From Anaerolineaceae bacterium (GTDB lineage: Bacteria > Chloroflexota > Anaerolineae > Anaerolineales > Anaerolineaceae), in NCBI GenBank assembly GCA_016841365.1, contig JAENZI010000012.1, positions 1 through 64,000 of the forward strand: a DNA stretch of 64,000 bases, in the 5' to 3' direction. The notes below the pieces were generated by a model, which saw only the letters and a list, made by a program, of their open reading frames with translations, ran no database searches and was not told the origin of the DNA. Each line of letters starts with the position of its first letter. Within the stretch, counting starts at the first letter, position 1. Made by a program: the position numbers and the translations under genes. Positions 1 to 8,699 of this stretch are shown one piece after another.

Positions 1-26
1 TGTAATTTTGATCGTTAAACATGAAA

Positions 27-60
27 GGGACTGCCTTTTTAGACAGCCCCTTTTTTTATT
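27..60 (+). terminator. Rho-independent terminator of a gene left of the window
   Basis: A hairpin (GGGACTGCC at 27-35 with GACAGCCCC at 42-50, two mismatches in the plus-strand RNA) is followed by seven T residues. The same stem read on the minus strand pairs fully through two G-U wobbles, so it may also end cysK-cysE, but the T tract favours the plus strand. The plus-strand gene it serves lies outside the window. Confidence 0.6.
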
Positions 61-84
61 TCAAAAATTGGCTCTTGCAGTTGG

Positions 85-834
85 TTATATGCTGAAATCT
101 GAGTCGTGCCAATAGCCTTCATCATCTGCCGTACGATCATGGTTTTCCAGATCAGGGATGGTTTCTTCAAGCCGATGCAATCGGGAAAACACCTGTTCGA
201 GAATATCGGGTAGGCGGTCGTGGTGCAGATCGGGCAGGTCATCACTGCGGTGTTGACTGCGAATGACCACCTTCCCCGGGATACCCACTACGACTGATTC
301 GGGCGGAACGGGTTTGACCACCACCGCATTTGCACCGATCCGACTGCCGGTGCCTACGATGATCGGGCCCAGGATTTTTGCGCCTGCGCCTACGACCACT
401 TGATCTTCAAGCGTGGGGTGGCGTTTGCCCTTTTCCAGGCTGACGCCACCCAGCGTGACGCCGTGATAAAGCGTGACATCATCCCCAATTTGGGAGGTCT
501 CCCCGATGACCACACCCATGCCGTGATCGATAAACAAGCGTCGCCCGATCTTTGCGCCTGGGTGAATTTCAATACCGGTCACCCAGCGGGTAAATTGTGA
601 GAGCCAACGTGCCAAAAGGAAAATTTTGTGCTTCCATAGCCAGTGGGTGATGCGGTAGATCCAAATTGCGTGCAGTCCGGAATAGTTTAACAGGACCTCT
701 AACCGGTTTCTGGCGGCAGGATCGCGGTGCAGTGCACAGTGGAGATCTTCTGCGATCATTTTGAATAAACCAACAGTTCTCGTTTTCTCCAGGCGATCGG
801 CTTTATATCGGTTCAAAGTTGAAGATTGCTGCAT
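85..834 (-). CDS. cysE: Serine O-acetyltransferase
   Basis: Transfers acetyl from acetyl-CoA to L-serine, giving O-acetylserine, the substrate of the CysK encoded just upstream. The middle holds a left-handed beta-helix of hexapeptide repeats; [10 protein letters not shown] carries the expected catalytic histidine, and GVTLGG and GANAVVV are typical coils. The N-terminal helical part is present, so the protein is close to full length (249 residues). I start it at 834 rather than 861: GGAGGA at 844-839 sits four bases before this ATG and directly follows the cysK stop at 845-847. The longer form would overlap cysK and has no ribosome site. It is the second gene of a cysK-cysE operon. Confidence 0.93.
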   Translation of the reverse strand: MQQSSTLNRYKADRLEKTRTVGLFKMIAEDLHCALHRDPAARNRLEVLLNYSGLHAIWIYRITHWLWKHKIFLLARWLSQFTRWVTGIEIHPGAKIGRRLFIDHGMGVVIGETSQIGDDVTLYHGVTLGGVSLEKGKRHPTLEDQVVVGAGAKILGPIIVGTGSRIGANAVVVKPVPPESVVVGIPGKVVIRSQHRSDDLPDLHHDRLPDILEQVFSRLHRLEETIPDLENHDRTADDEGYWHDSDFSI

Positions 835-844
835 GATGTCCTCC

Positions 845-1777
845 TTAGTCGCGAATGTCATCGAATAGCGGCGTGCTGAGGTAGCGTTCGGCGAAGGAGG
901 GGATGATCACCACGATCAGTTTGCCCTTATTCTCTGATCGTTTTGCTACCTGTAACGCTGCCCAGGTTGCTGCACCGGATGAAATCCCTACCGGTAAACC
1001 TTCCTCAGTTGCCAGGCGGCGGGCGGTGTCAAAGGCGTCCTCACCTTCAACCTGGATGATCTCATCCAGAATTTTTGTGTTAAGCACCTGGGGGATAAAC
1101 CCAGCCCCGATCCCCATGATAGGGTGCGGTCCTTTTTCTCCACCGGATAGGACTGGGGAGGCTTTTGGCTCAACGGCGATCACCTGGATCTTAGGATTGT
1201 GCGCCTTTAGCCCTTCGCCTGTGCCGGTGATGGTGCCACCGGTGCCAACGCCCGCCACCAAAATATCTACTTTGCCATCCGTGTCGCGCCAAATTTCTTT
1301 GGCCGTTGTTTGACGGTGGATTTCGGGGTTAGCCGGGTTTTCGAACTGGTTCGGCATCAAGTAGCGCGGGTCGCTTCTGACAAGCGCTTCGGCTTTGGCA
1401 ATGGCGCCAGGCATGCCCTCTTCAGCGGGTGTTAGGATCAGCTCTGCACCCAGGGCTTTCATCATCATTTTGCGTTCGTGGCTGACCTTTTCGGGCATGA
1501 CGATCACACAACCGTAACCTTTGGCGGCGGCTGTGAAGGCCAGCGCAATGCCTGTGTTGCCGCTGGTTGGTTCAACGAATATGCTCTCGTGGGTTAGCAA
1601 GCCGGCCTGTTCGGCAGCATCGATCATGGCTGCGCCAATCCGATCTTTAACGCTGTGAGCGGGGTTAAAGTATTCGAGCTTTAGTAAGACATCCGCCAGT
1701 GCGCCCTGATTTAGGCGGTTGAGGCGCACCAGGGGGGTATTGCCGATGAGTTCTGTGATGTTATTATAGATTCTCAT
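845..1777 (-). CDS. cysK: Cysteine synthase A (O-acetylserine sulfhydrylase)
   Basis: PLP enzyme that makes cysteine from O-acetylserine and sulfide in the cytoplasm. K44 in AHSVKDRIG is the Schiff-base lysine. TSGNTGIAL binds the substrate carboxylate, and [10 protein letters not shown] binds the PLP phosphate. At 310 residues it matches the CysK/CysM family; cystathionine beta-synthase-type or O-phosphoserine-using homologues cannot be excluded by eye, but the adjoining cysE supports an O-acetylserine substrate. It is the first gene of the operon, transcribed from a strong promoter near 2025-2052 through a leader of about 240 nt. Confidence 0.93.
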   Translation of the reverse strand: MRIYNNITELIGNTPLVRLNRLNQGALADVLLKLEYFNPAHSVKDRIGAAMIDAAEQAGLLTHESIFVEPTSGNTGIALAFTAAAKGYGCVIVMPEKVSHERKMMMKALGAELILTPAEEGMPGAIAKAEALVRSDPRYLMPNQFENPANPEIHRQTTAKEIWRDTDGKVDILVAGVGTGGTITGTGEGLKAHNPKIQVIAVEPKASPVLSGGEKGPHPIMGIGAGFIPQVLNTKILDEIIQVEGEDAFDTARRLATEEGLPVGISSGAATWAALQVAKRSENKGKLIVVIIPSFAERYLSTPLFDDIRD

Positions 1778-1999
1778 TTCTTCTCCATCTTTCTCTTCTT
1801 AAAGAGTTTTCGTTCTTATTTAAATAAGCAAGCCAGCCGGAATAATTAATGGGCTGCATAGGATTTTTTACCGCAAACGGGTTGTCGCGGGGTGTCCATC
1901 GCCCAGACCGACTGGCTGATATATTTTCCAGTTAGATTGCCTGAGCGCTGGCTAACAACCCCGCTTCAGACACATGCAAAGCATCATTTTGTGATCTCC
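1778..1999 (-). promoter_or_regulatory. Long 5' leader of cysK with a closing stem
   Basis: The cysK message probably begins near 2018, leaving about 240 nt of untranslated RNA. In it ACAACCCCGC (1955-1964) and GCGGGGTGT (1887-1895) form a 9-bp stem with one bulge enclosing about 60 nt. The stretch around 1885-1910, read on the minus strand, loosely recalls the GATGAAACC/CAACC core of SAM riboswitches, but the other helices are not evident. No coding sequence is seen here. Confidence 0.35.
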
Positions 2000-2052
2000 T
2001 ATAATTAAGATAATAATTATCTTAATTATATTGATCGAGAATGAAGAGTCAA
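2000..2052 (-). promoter_or_regulatory. cysK promoter with 31-bp palindromic operator
   Basis: On the minus strand a -35 TTGACT (2052-2047), a 16-bp spacer and a -10 TATAAT (2030-2025) form a near-consensus housekeeping promoter. The -10 is the edge of a perfect 15-1-15 palindrome (2000-2014, centre 2015, 2016-2030). Its core AGATAAT-A-ATTATCT differs from the Fur/PerR/Zur 7-1-7 box only at the outermost base of each arm. A regulator bound here would block RNA polymerase. Which family binds is inference. Confidence 0.75.
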
Positions 2053-2083
2053 GTGAGTGTAGAAGGACGGGAGGTAGGCGATA

Positions 2084-2160
2084 TGAGGGATTGGGAAATA
2101 GGTATTAGGGATTGGGTATTGGAAATTAGTGATTAGGTATCAGGTATTTGGTATTAAGGA
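2084..2160. repeat. Degenerate short tandem repeat
   Basis: The plus strand runs through loosely repeated units of the type GGTATTAGGGATTGGG, GGTATTGGAAATTAGT and GGTATCAGGTATTTGG. Units are 8-16 bp and imperfect. With the cysK leader and promoter this accounts for the otherwise gene-free stretch 1778-2370; the rest (2161-2360) shows only a TATAAT at 2337-2342 that may be the -10 of the next gene. Confidence 0.5.
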
Positions 2161-2370
2161 TCAGACGTATAGGTCAAGGAGAAGACTATTTATGACTGGA
2201 ATAGTATGTGGAATCTGTTGGCCTTAACAGGTGAGAACTTATAATTTCATTCAATGGGATTTATTCAACTTGCTGGCTGGGAAAAGTCCACTCCGTTCAT
2301 GCTGGGTTCCCGTGTGAGGATTGCGCTTCAATCAGTTATAATTGTCGCAATTGATTCTTAAGGAGGCCTG

Positions 2371-3489
2371 ATGAACACGGAACGTTTGGCGAAGTTAACA
2401 GCATTGATGAATGAACACAACCTGGCAGGGGTTGCCCTCAACCCGGGGCCGACTTTGGAATATCTGACCGGGATGCGTTTTCATTTGATGGAAAGGCCAA
2501 CGGTGCTATTGGTTTCGCAGAGCGGCAGGGTAGCCATGATTCTGCCGGGACTGGAGAAGGGTAAACTGCCGCCAGATTCAAGTGCTTTCCAGGCGTTTGC
2601 TTATGGCGATAACCCTGAAAGTTGGCCTTTGGCTTTTGATCAGGCGGGTAAATGGCTAAACCTACCTGGCGGCAAGCTTGGTGTGGTGCCTACCCGTTTG
2701 CGTTATTTAGAGTTGCGTTATCTTCAAGACGCGATCCCCAATATCGAGATCGTGGATGGGGATGAGGTTTTTATTCGGCTGCGCATGCAAAAAGATGCGG
2801 ATGAGGTGGCGAAGATGCGCCAGGCGGCTCGCATTGCACAAGAAGCCCTGCTTGCGACGTTCAAGACCGTGCGTGAAGGTATGACAGAACGCGACATCGC
2901 CAATGCGTTGATCATGCAGCTTATGCAGGCTGGTTCAGACCCCGAGCTGCCCTTTGCACCAATTGTGGCGATCGGCGAAAACAGCGCGAACCCGCATGCC
3001 GTGCCAACCCAGTGCGCTCTCCGGAATGGCGATCTGCTGTTGGTGGATTGGGGTGCCAGTTACGAGGGCTATTTTTCCGATATTACCCGCACCTTCACCT
3101 TTGGTCAGGTTGATCCTGAACTGGTGAAGATCGGCGAGGTTGTTTTGGCGGCGAATCGGGCAGGACGGTCGGCAGTCAAACCCGGCCTGCCAGCAGGTGC
3201 TGTTGACCGGGCAGCGCGTGATGTCATCGAAAAAGCAGGTTATGGGGATGCCTTTATGCACCGCACCGGGCACGGTCTGGGGATGGAAGCCCATGAATCC
3301 CCTTATATTTATGAAGGGAACGACCTTGTCTTGCAGGCTGGGATGACCTTTACCGTTGAACCCGGCATTTACCTGACCGGCAAAGGCGGTGTGCGCATCG
3401 AAGATGATGTGATGGTCACGCCAGATGGCCTTGAGTCTTTGACCGATCTTCCGCGCAATGTGATGCCGCTCGAAGATTTTTTGATGTAG
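2371..3489 (+). CDS. Xaa-Pro aminopeptidase-type M24 metallopeptidase
   Basis: Cytoplasmic peptidase predicted to remove an N-terminal residue preceding proline, fitting with the peptide importers encoded nearby. Residues 1-130 form a creatinase N-terminal domain and about 140-365 the pita-bread M24 domain. All five metal ligands are visible in order: Asp in LLVDWGA, Asp in YFSDITRTF, His in HRTGHGLG, Glu in FTVEPGI and Glu in VRIEDDV. The 372-residue length is normal. The start follows AGGAGG at 2361-2366 with good spacing. It runs into the MFS gene 11 bases later. Confidence 0.9.
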   Translation: MNTERLAKLTALMNEHNLAGVALNPGPTLEYLTGMRFHLMERPTVLLVSQSGRVAMILPGLEKGKLPPDSSAFQAFAYGDNPESWPLAFDQAGKWLNLPGGKLGVVPTRLRYLELRYLQDAIPNIEIVDGDEVFIRLRMQKDADEVAKMRQAARIAQEALLATFKTVREGMTERDIANALIMQLMQAGSDPELPFAPIVAIGENSANPHAVPTQCALRNGDLLLVDWGASYEGYFSDITRTFTFGQVDPELVKIGEVVLAANRAGRSAVKPGLPAGAVDRAARDVIEKAGYGDAFMHRTGHGLGMEAHESPYIYEGNDLVLQAGMTFTVEPGIYLTGKGGVRIEDDVMVTPDGLESLTDLPRNVMPLEDFLM

Positions 3490-3500
3490 AAAGCAACCAA

Positions 3501-4664
3501 ATGTCACGCGATCTAAAAATAGTTTCAGCAGCAATGCTGACCTGGGGGCTTGGCGAAGGGATCTTTTTGATCTTCCAGCCGCTCTATCTGCAGCAATTTG
3601 GCGCAGATCCAATTTTGATCGGCACTATTTTGGGCATCAATGGCCTGGTGATGGCGTTGGTACAGATCCCTGCAGGTTATTTGGCGGACAAATTAGGCAC
3701 AAGACCGGTGATCTGGTTTAATTTCATCGTGGGCGTGGTCGCCACCTGGATCATGGCACTTGCGCCTTCTTTGGGATGGTTTGTGGCAGGGCTGTTGATG
3801 TATGGGCTCACACTTTCTGTGATGGCGCCGCTGAACGCCTATGTGCAGAGCGCACGGGGTAAGTGGTCTGTAGGCAGGGCGGTCAGTTTTAATTCTGCTG
3901 CTTATAATTTCGGCGGGATTTTAGGCCCAATCATTGGCGGTATGGTAGGGGAGCAGTTTAACTTGCGCACAGCGTATTTTGTCTCTGGCGTGATTTTTGT
4001 CATCTCAACAGCCATCATCTTATTTGCCCAAAAACAACCCGTCGCACATACTGCACCTCTTAAAGGCGAGGCGCATCTCTTCCATAACAAACGTTTCATC
4101 GGGATCGTGGTGGTCTCTTTGCTGGTGATGTTTGCAGTGACGCTGCCTCAGCCGCTGACAGCGAATTTCTTGCAGAACCAGCGCGGGCTTTCGCTGGCTC
4201 GAATTGGGCAATTGGGGTCATTGGGCGCTGTGGGCAGTGTTTCGTTGATGTTGATCTTCGGGCATCTGCCGGCTGGCATCGCTATGATGATCGGCCAGGT
4301 TGGTTTGGTGTTGTTCTCGCTCTTGATCTGGCGGGGCACCTCGATCTTATGGTATGGGGTCGGATATTTCTTTTTGGGCGGTTACCGCTTGTGCCGAGCG
4401 ATGTCGGTTGCTATTGTTCAGCCGATTGTGCGCGAGCGTGAGGTCGGCCTGGCTTTTGGGGTGGTCGAGTCGCTTAATTCCTTGGCGTATATGGCTGCAC
4501 CAGTTGTAGCGGGATTTTTATACGATTGGCGGCCGGTTTCGATCTACCCGATCAGCCTGCTTGTGCTCGGCGTCACCTTGCTTTTGAGCATCTTGTTTGC
4601 CAGGCGAAACAATCGCAAAATACAAGAAGTAAAGAACAACGGAGTTAACAACGATGAAGCTTGA
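3501..4664 (+). CDS. Major facilitator superfamily transporter
   Basis: Predicted inner-membrane secondary transporter of 387 residues with about 12 helices. The cytoplasmic loop between helices 2 and 3 contains GYLADKLGTRPV, a good match to the MFS signature, and a second half with similar helix spacing starts after a charged central loop near residue 190. The substrate cannot be read from the sequence; drug, sugar-phosphate and other small-solute transporters look alike at this level. It lies between a peptidase and an MBL hydrolase in the same direction, and its last codons overlap the next start. Confidence 0.85.
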   Translation: MSRDLKIVSAAMLTWGLGEGIFLIFQPLYLQQFGADPILIGTILGINGLVMALVQIPAGYLADKLGTRPVIWFNFIVGVVATWIMALAPSLGWFVAGLLMYGLTLSVMAPLNAYVQSARGKWSVGRAVSFNSAAYNFGGILGPIIGGMVGEQFNLRTAYFVSGVIFVISTAIILFAQKQPVAHTAPLKGEAHLFHNKRFIGIVVVSLLVMFAVTLPQPLTANFLQNQRGLSLARIGQLGSLGAVGSVSLMLIFGHLPAGIAMMIGQVGLVLFSLLIWRGTSILWYGVGYFFLGGYRLCRAMSVAIVQPIVREREVGLAFGVVESLNSLAYMAAPVVAGFLYDWRPVSIYPISLLVLGVTLLLSILFARRNNRKIQEVKNNGVNNDEA

Positions 4665-5298
4665 AGTGCTGCGGCTGACATTAGGGCCGCTGCCCAATAA
4701 TGTCTACCTTCTGGGTGATAACGAAACGGGCGATGCTGTTGTGATTGATCCCACATTTGATCCTTCCCTGGTTTTTGCACGGGTGGGTGAAAAAGGATGG
4801 ACGCTCAGGCAAATCTGGTTGACACATGGGCACTTTGATCACTTTGCTGGGGCGGCGGAGATTGCGCAAAACTTTGACCCGCCGCTGCCGATTGGGCTGC
4901 ATCCGCTGGATGGGGACTGGTACCTGAACCAGGGCGGGGCAGAGCAATTTGGGCTTTCGATCGCCCAGCCGCCTGAGCCTTCGATCCGGTTTGAGCATGG
5001 ACAGGAACTACTTCTACAACCAGAGGGTGAGCCTGTTGCAGTGGTGCAGCACGCGCCAGGGCACAGCCAGGGGCATGTCATGTTTTATTGCGAAGCGCTG
5101 GGTGTCTTGTTTTGTGGAGATGTGATCTTTCGGGAGGGGATTGGGAGGACAGACCTGGCAGGGGGCGATATGCTGACATTGATCAGGTCGATTCGAGAGC
5201 GGGTATTTACCTTGCCGGATGAAACCCGTTTGCTGCCTGGGCATGGACCTGAGAGCACTGTTGGGCATGAGCGGCAGCATAATCCGTTCTTGCGCTGA
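4654..5298 (+). CDS. MBL-fold metallohydrolase, glyoxalase II-like
   Basis: A 214-residue metallo-beta-lactamase-fold hydrolase. THGHFDHF near residue 56 supplies the HxHxDH motif, PGHSQGH near 138 a further ligand, FCGD near 152 the bridging aspartate and GHGPES near 197 the last histidine. The order and the small size match the YcbL-like group of glyoxalase II-related enzymes, which hydrolyse thioesters or similar compounds; the actual substrate is unknown. The ATG follows GGAG at about eight bases and overlaps the end of the MFS gene, so the two are probably translated together. Confidence 0.85.
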   Translation: MKLEVLRLTLGPLPNNVYLLGDNETGDAVVIDPTFDPSLVFARVGEKGWTLRQIWLTHGHFDHFAGAAEIAQNFDPPLPIGLHPLDGDWYLNQGGAEQFGLSIAQPPEPSIRFEHGQELLLQPEGEPVAVVQHAPGHSQGHVMFYCEALGVLFCGDVIFREGIGRTDLAGGDMLTLIRSIRERVFTLPDETRLLPGHGPESTVGHERQHNPFLR

Positions 5299-5321
5299 CC
5301 GATTGCTCCTCTGACAGTTGG

Positions 5322-5361
5322 AAATAAAAAAGCTGCTCTGTCAAAATCTTAGAGCAGCTTT
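5322..5361 (-). terminator. Terminator between converging MBL hydrolase and rny
   Basis: An 11-bp perfect stem AAAGCTGCTCT (5329-5339) with AGAGCAGCTTT (5351-5361). On the minus strand it is followed by TTTTTTATTT, giving a strong terminator for rny. The plus-strand tail is weaker but T-rich, so it may serve both directions. Confidence 0.85.
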
Positions 5362-5382
5362 AGTGTTTAATTTTGTGTTTTC

Positions 5383-6915
5383 CTATTTGGCATATTCCGT
5401 AGCACGACTCTCGCGGATGACCGTGACCCGGATCTGCCCGGGATATTGCATAGTCTCTTCAATTTGTTGTGCGATATTCTTTGCCATGCGGTTGGCTTCG
5501 ACATCATCAACCTCGTTGGGTTTGACAATGATGCGCACCTCACGTCCAGCCTGAATCGCAAAACTGCGGTCGACGCCGTCGTAGCTGTTGGCGATGTTTT
5601 CAAGTGCACGCAAGCGTTTGATGTATTGCTCCAGGTCCTCTCGGCGGGCACCGGGGCGGGCACCAGAGATGGCATCGGCAGCTTCTGCGATCACTGCTTC
5701 TACCGATTCCTGGTCAGTCTCGTGGTGGTGAGAGGCAATGATGTTAACCACGTCTTTGTTGACGCCGTGCCGCTGTGCAAACTCTGCGCCGATTTGGGCA
5801 TGCGTGCCTTCAGTGTTGTGGTCCATGGCTTTGCCCAGGTCGTGCAGCAGGGCGCCGGCTTTGGCAATTTCGATATTTGCACCTAATTCGGCTGCGATCA
5901 CACTGGCGATTTTTGCCGTTTCAACGGCGTGAGCCAGTTGGTTCTGGCCGTAGGATGTGCGGAATTTGAGCCTTCCCAGTTTCTTGAGGACTTCTTTGTG
6001 AAGGCCTGCCACGCCGGCATCATATGCTGCCTGTTCACCGGCTTCTTCGATGTCTTCTTCCATCTGTTCTTCTTCTTCCTTCAACATCTTTTCTATGTTT
6101 GAAGGGTGAATGCGTCCATCGATCACCAGTCGGGAGAGGGCACGCCGGGCGATCTCTCGCCGGACAGAATCAAAACAAGATACGGTCACTGCTTCAGGGG
6201 TGTCGTCAACGATGACGTCCACACCAGAAATTTGTTCAAATGCCCGGATGTTACGGCCATTGCGTCCGACGATTCTGCCTTTCATCTCTTCGTTGGGCAG
6301 GTTGACGAGGGATGTGGTTACTTCAGCCACCCGTTCTGAGGCAACGCGTTGAATGGCATCTGCAATCAGTTCGCGTGCTCGGGCGTTGCCCTTCTCTCGG
6401 GCTTCATTTTCGATTTGCCGGATGATGCGTGCCATATCTGCGCGGGCTTCTTTTTCTGTTTCAGCCAGCAACACCTCTCGAGCTTCGTCAGTAGTCATTT
6501 GGGCGACACGCTGAAGCTCCTCCACCACCTCTTGATAGAGACCGTCAATTTCGTTTGCGCGTTTGTCGATGCTTGACTGGCGTTTATTGAGGCGTACTTC
6601 ACGTTCTTCATATTTTTCTAACCGCCGGTCTAATTCCTCACGGCGTTTTTGCAGACGGTCATCCTCTTTGCTAAGTTCGTTGCGCCTGTGAGCCAGTTCC
6701 TCTTCTGCCTTCTGCGTGATGCCAAGTGCGGTGTCTTTTGCTTCCAGCTCGATCTCACGTGAGCGTTCCTTCGCTTCTCTGATGATGTGATCTGCTTTAA
6801 TGTTTTGTTCTTTGCGTTCTTTTGTAATCAGGGCTTGTTTGATAAAAAATCCAATCAGGCCGCCCAGCGCCAAGGCGACAACGCCTATGCCTATCAGTAA
6901 AATCGGGTTATTCAT
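5383..6915 (-). CDS. rny: Ribonuclease Y
   Basis: Membrane-anchored endoribonuclease that starts bulk mRNA decay. One N-terminal helix (about residues 5-25) is followed by a long charged coiled coil to about residue 200. A KH domain with IVGRNGRNIRAFE comes next, then an HD domain with GALLHDLGKA. The length of about 510 residues is typical. I start it at 6915 because GGAG of the preceding recX end lies eight bases before this ATG. A GTG at 6924 would overlap the recX stop and add MNL only. It is translationally coupled to recX. Confidence 0.95.
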   Translation of the reverse strand: MNNPILLIGIGVVALALGGLIGFFIKQALITKERKEQNIKADHIIREAKERSREIELEAKDTALGITQKAEEELAHRRNELSKEDDRLQKRREELDRRLEKYEEREVRLNKRQSSIDKRANEIDGLYQEVVEELQRVAQMTTDEAREVLLAETEKEARADMARIIRQIENEAREKGNARARELIADAIQRVASERVAEVTTSLVNLPNEEMKGRIVGRNGRNIRAFEQISGVDVIVDDTPEAVTVSCFDSVRREIARRALSRLVIDGRIHPSNIEKMLKEEEEQMEEDIEEAGEQAAYDAGVAGLHKEVLKKLGRLKFRTSYGQNQLAHAVETAKIASVIAAELGANIEIAKAGALLHDLGKAMDHNTEGTHAQIGAEFAQRHGVNKDVVNIIASHHHETDQESVEAVIAEAADAISGARPGARREDLEQYIKRLRALENIANSYDGVDRSFAIQAGREVRIIVKPNEVDDVEANRMAKNIAQQIEETMQYPGQIRVTVIRESRATEYAK

Positions 6916-6920
6916 TAAAT

Positions 6921-7589
6921 TCACTCCATTTTTTCATTAAAGTTTTGGCGCTCTTCATCGGGTGATGCAAATGCTTCCCAAAGACGTTCCACCGTTGGCT
7001 TGACGATGCCATAGTGAAACCCTCGCCGGCTGAGGAATCCGCCGACTTTTTTTTGGAAATCTATTTTGGTATCAAGCCGGCATTTTTTAGCTTTCTTAAT
7101 GCCTGCCTGATAGGCTAATTTGTTTTCATCACCACCAAATTTTTCGAGCGCTTGTTGTATAATTTCATCTGCTACGCCTTTGAGCCTGAGTTCATAAGCC
7201 AATAAGCGTTCGCTGCGTGGACGGAATGTGTTTCGGTTTTCAATCCATTGGCGAGCAAACTCAAGGTCATCTAACCAGGATTTGTCGATCAATTTGTCGA
7301 TGGTCGCATCGATCACCTGATCGCTGAACCCCTTTTCCGCCAGCCGCCGTCTGGTTTCTTCAACTGAACGGGGGCGGTGCTGGATAAACTGCAAGGCTTT
7401 CTGAAAAGCAATCTCGTAGGTGTCTTCTTCTTGCAGTTTATTAATTTCTGCTTCGGTTAATTTTCGTCCAGGTTTCAGCCAGGCGGCAACAAAGCGGGAT
7501 AAGCCAAAGGCAAATTCACCATCCAGATAAATACTGACCCTTTGCCGATTCCTTTTTTGTGCTTTGATGGCAGTGATTTCCCGTTCCAT
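6921..7589 (-). CDS. recX: Regulatory protein RecX
   Basis: RecX proteins bind RecA filaments and restrain recombination and SOS induction. The 222-residue chain has the short N-terminal region VSIYLDGEFAFGLSR and then repeated three-helix RecX modules: RPRSVEETRRRLAEKG, DLEFARQWIENRN and RSERLLAYELRLKG are the recognisable positions. recA itself is not in the window. The stop overlaps the ribosome-binding region of rny, so the two form an operon. A hairpin and a T-poor leader precede the start. Confidence 0.9.
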   Translation of the reverse strand: MEREITAIKAQKRNRQRVSIYLDGEFAFGLSRFVAAWLKPGRKLTEAEINKLQEEDTYEIAFQKALQFIQHRPRSVEETRRRLAEKGFSDQVIDATIDKLIDKSWLDDLEFARQWIENRNTFRPRSERLLAYELRLKGVADEIIQQALEKFGGDENKLAYQAGIKKAKKCRLDTKIDFQKKVGGFLSRRGFHYGIVKPTVERLWEAFASPDEERQNFNEKME

Positions 7590-8114
7590 CGTTTCCTTAC
7601 TTAAACCAAAGACAGCCGTAGCACCACCTGAGCGGCTACGGCCATCGTATCAAGTAAGTATCCCTGTTGGCTTTGCTTCTGAAAAGGATAGAATGTCGAG
7701 AATGGGCTCAATATAACAATATCAGAACCCAATTGGTCGGTTTAGGTCACCCGAATGAGTTTTGGACCAGATCTATCCTGTATCATATTCTTAACTCTCA
7801 TCTTGTTGGTGGGTGAGGCTCTCCCTATTGCGGATTGCCTTCAACCTTCAACTTAACAATGATGTCATTAATCAATTACAATGCCAGCCAGGATGCCGGC
7901 AAAATATTTTCGAACAGTACTCTTTGATATCGTGATCGCAGCCTTTTTAACAGGCAGCAGATGATTAATTCTTTTAGATATAAGCCTCTCGACTTATACG
8001 CGAGGTTAATTATACAATAAAAATTCAATTAATGAAGACCCTGTAAACAATTTGTCTAACCCTTATAAAAAAGCGAAGGTTTGATTTGCCTAAATGCATT
8101 GGTGTAAAGGTTTT
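7590..8114. other. Gene-free region with inverted repeats between recX and a membrane protein
   Basis: About 520 bp without a credible gene. GCCGTAGC (7615-7622) and GCTACGGC (7635-7642) form a perfect 8-bp stem 26 bases before the recX start, in its leader. AGGATAGA (7685-7692) and TCTATCCT (7772-7779) could close a larger 95-nt fold. The right part is AT-rich and probably carries promoters; I recognise no known RNA family. Confidence 0.4.
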
Positions 8115-8143
8115 TTGGATAATTGGGCAAGTCGTGTTAAAAT
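8115..8143 (+). promoter_or_regulatory. Promoter with extended -10, possible leaderless start
   Basis: TTGGAT (8115-8120), a 17-bp spacer and TGTTAAAAT (8135-8143), an extended -10. Transcription would begin at about 8150, at the ATG at 8151. Confidence 0.5.
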
Positions 8144-8150
8144 GGATACT

Positions 8151-8609
8151 ATGAAATCATCTCAAGCCAGTTTTGATAAGAATAAAGAAACTAGTCCAAG
8201 CTATAAACGGCATCAACAGCAAGCCTTTTGGCAAATATTGATTCCTGTCCTGATAGTAGGTTTTCTGGTTTTAGCTGCTGGTGTGGTGATGGTCCTGTCG
8301 ATTTCAGGAACGGATATTGGCATTGATGTTTCACAATGGGCAGATACCTCGCTGATCTGGATGATTTTGCCTGTGCTGTTCTTTGCTGTTTTGATGGTCA
8401 TTTTACTGCTGGGGCTGATCTACTTGTTTGCCAGGCTATTGAGCATTTTGCCGACCTATACAGCACTTGTGCAGAACTATGCCAACCTGATCTCTGCGCG
8501 AGTGAATCTTCTGATGCACAAACTGACTTCACCCATCATCACTGTTGAGAGCCGGAAGGCCGGCATGCACGCTTTTTTTGAAAAGATTTTTTGCCGCTCA
8601 AATGATTAG
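8151..8609 (+). CDS. Small membrane protein of unknown function
   Basis: I do not recognise the family. From the start chosen here the protein has about 152 residues: a charged N-terminal stretch of about 25 residues, two strongly hydrophobic helices (around ILIPVLIVGFLVLAAG and MILPVLFFAVLMVILL) and an amphipathic C-terminal half. ATGs at 8094 and 8142 are in frame, but the -10 TAAAAT overlaps 8142 and lies downstream of 8094, so 8151 is the first start downstream of the -10. No Shine-Dalgarno is visible, in keeping with a leaderless message. It precedes another small membrane protein and RNase Z. Confidence 0.6.
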   Translation: MKSSQASFDKNKETSPSYKRHQQQAFWQILIPVLIVGFLVLAAGVVMVLSISGTDIGIDVSQWADTSLIWMILPVLFFAVLMVILLLGLIYLFARLLSILPTYTALVQNYANLISARVNLLMHKLTSPIITVESRKAGMHAFFEKIFCRSND

Positions 8610-8699
8610 GCTTTAGTTACAGCTTTTTGTGGGTTTGTGGAAGTTGGTAAGCGTTTTGTTTTACCTGACTCCCCACCCAATTATGGAAAGGAATTTTCT

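Noticed and set aside
1880-1915. SAM riboswitch in the cysK leader
   Set aside because: Only a loose resemblance to the GATGAAACC/CAACC core on the minus strand; the other conserved helices and kink-turn are not found.
2935-3612. 225-residue minus-strand open frame across the M24 peptidase gene
   Set aside because: It lies antisense to a gene with all catalytic residues; the composition is that of a reversed coding strand and it has no ribosome site or family motif.
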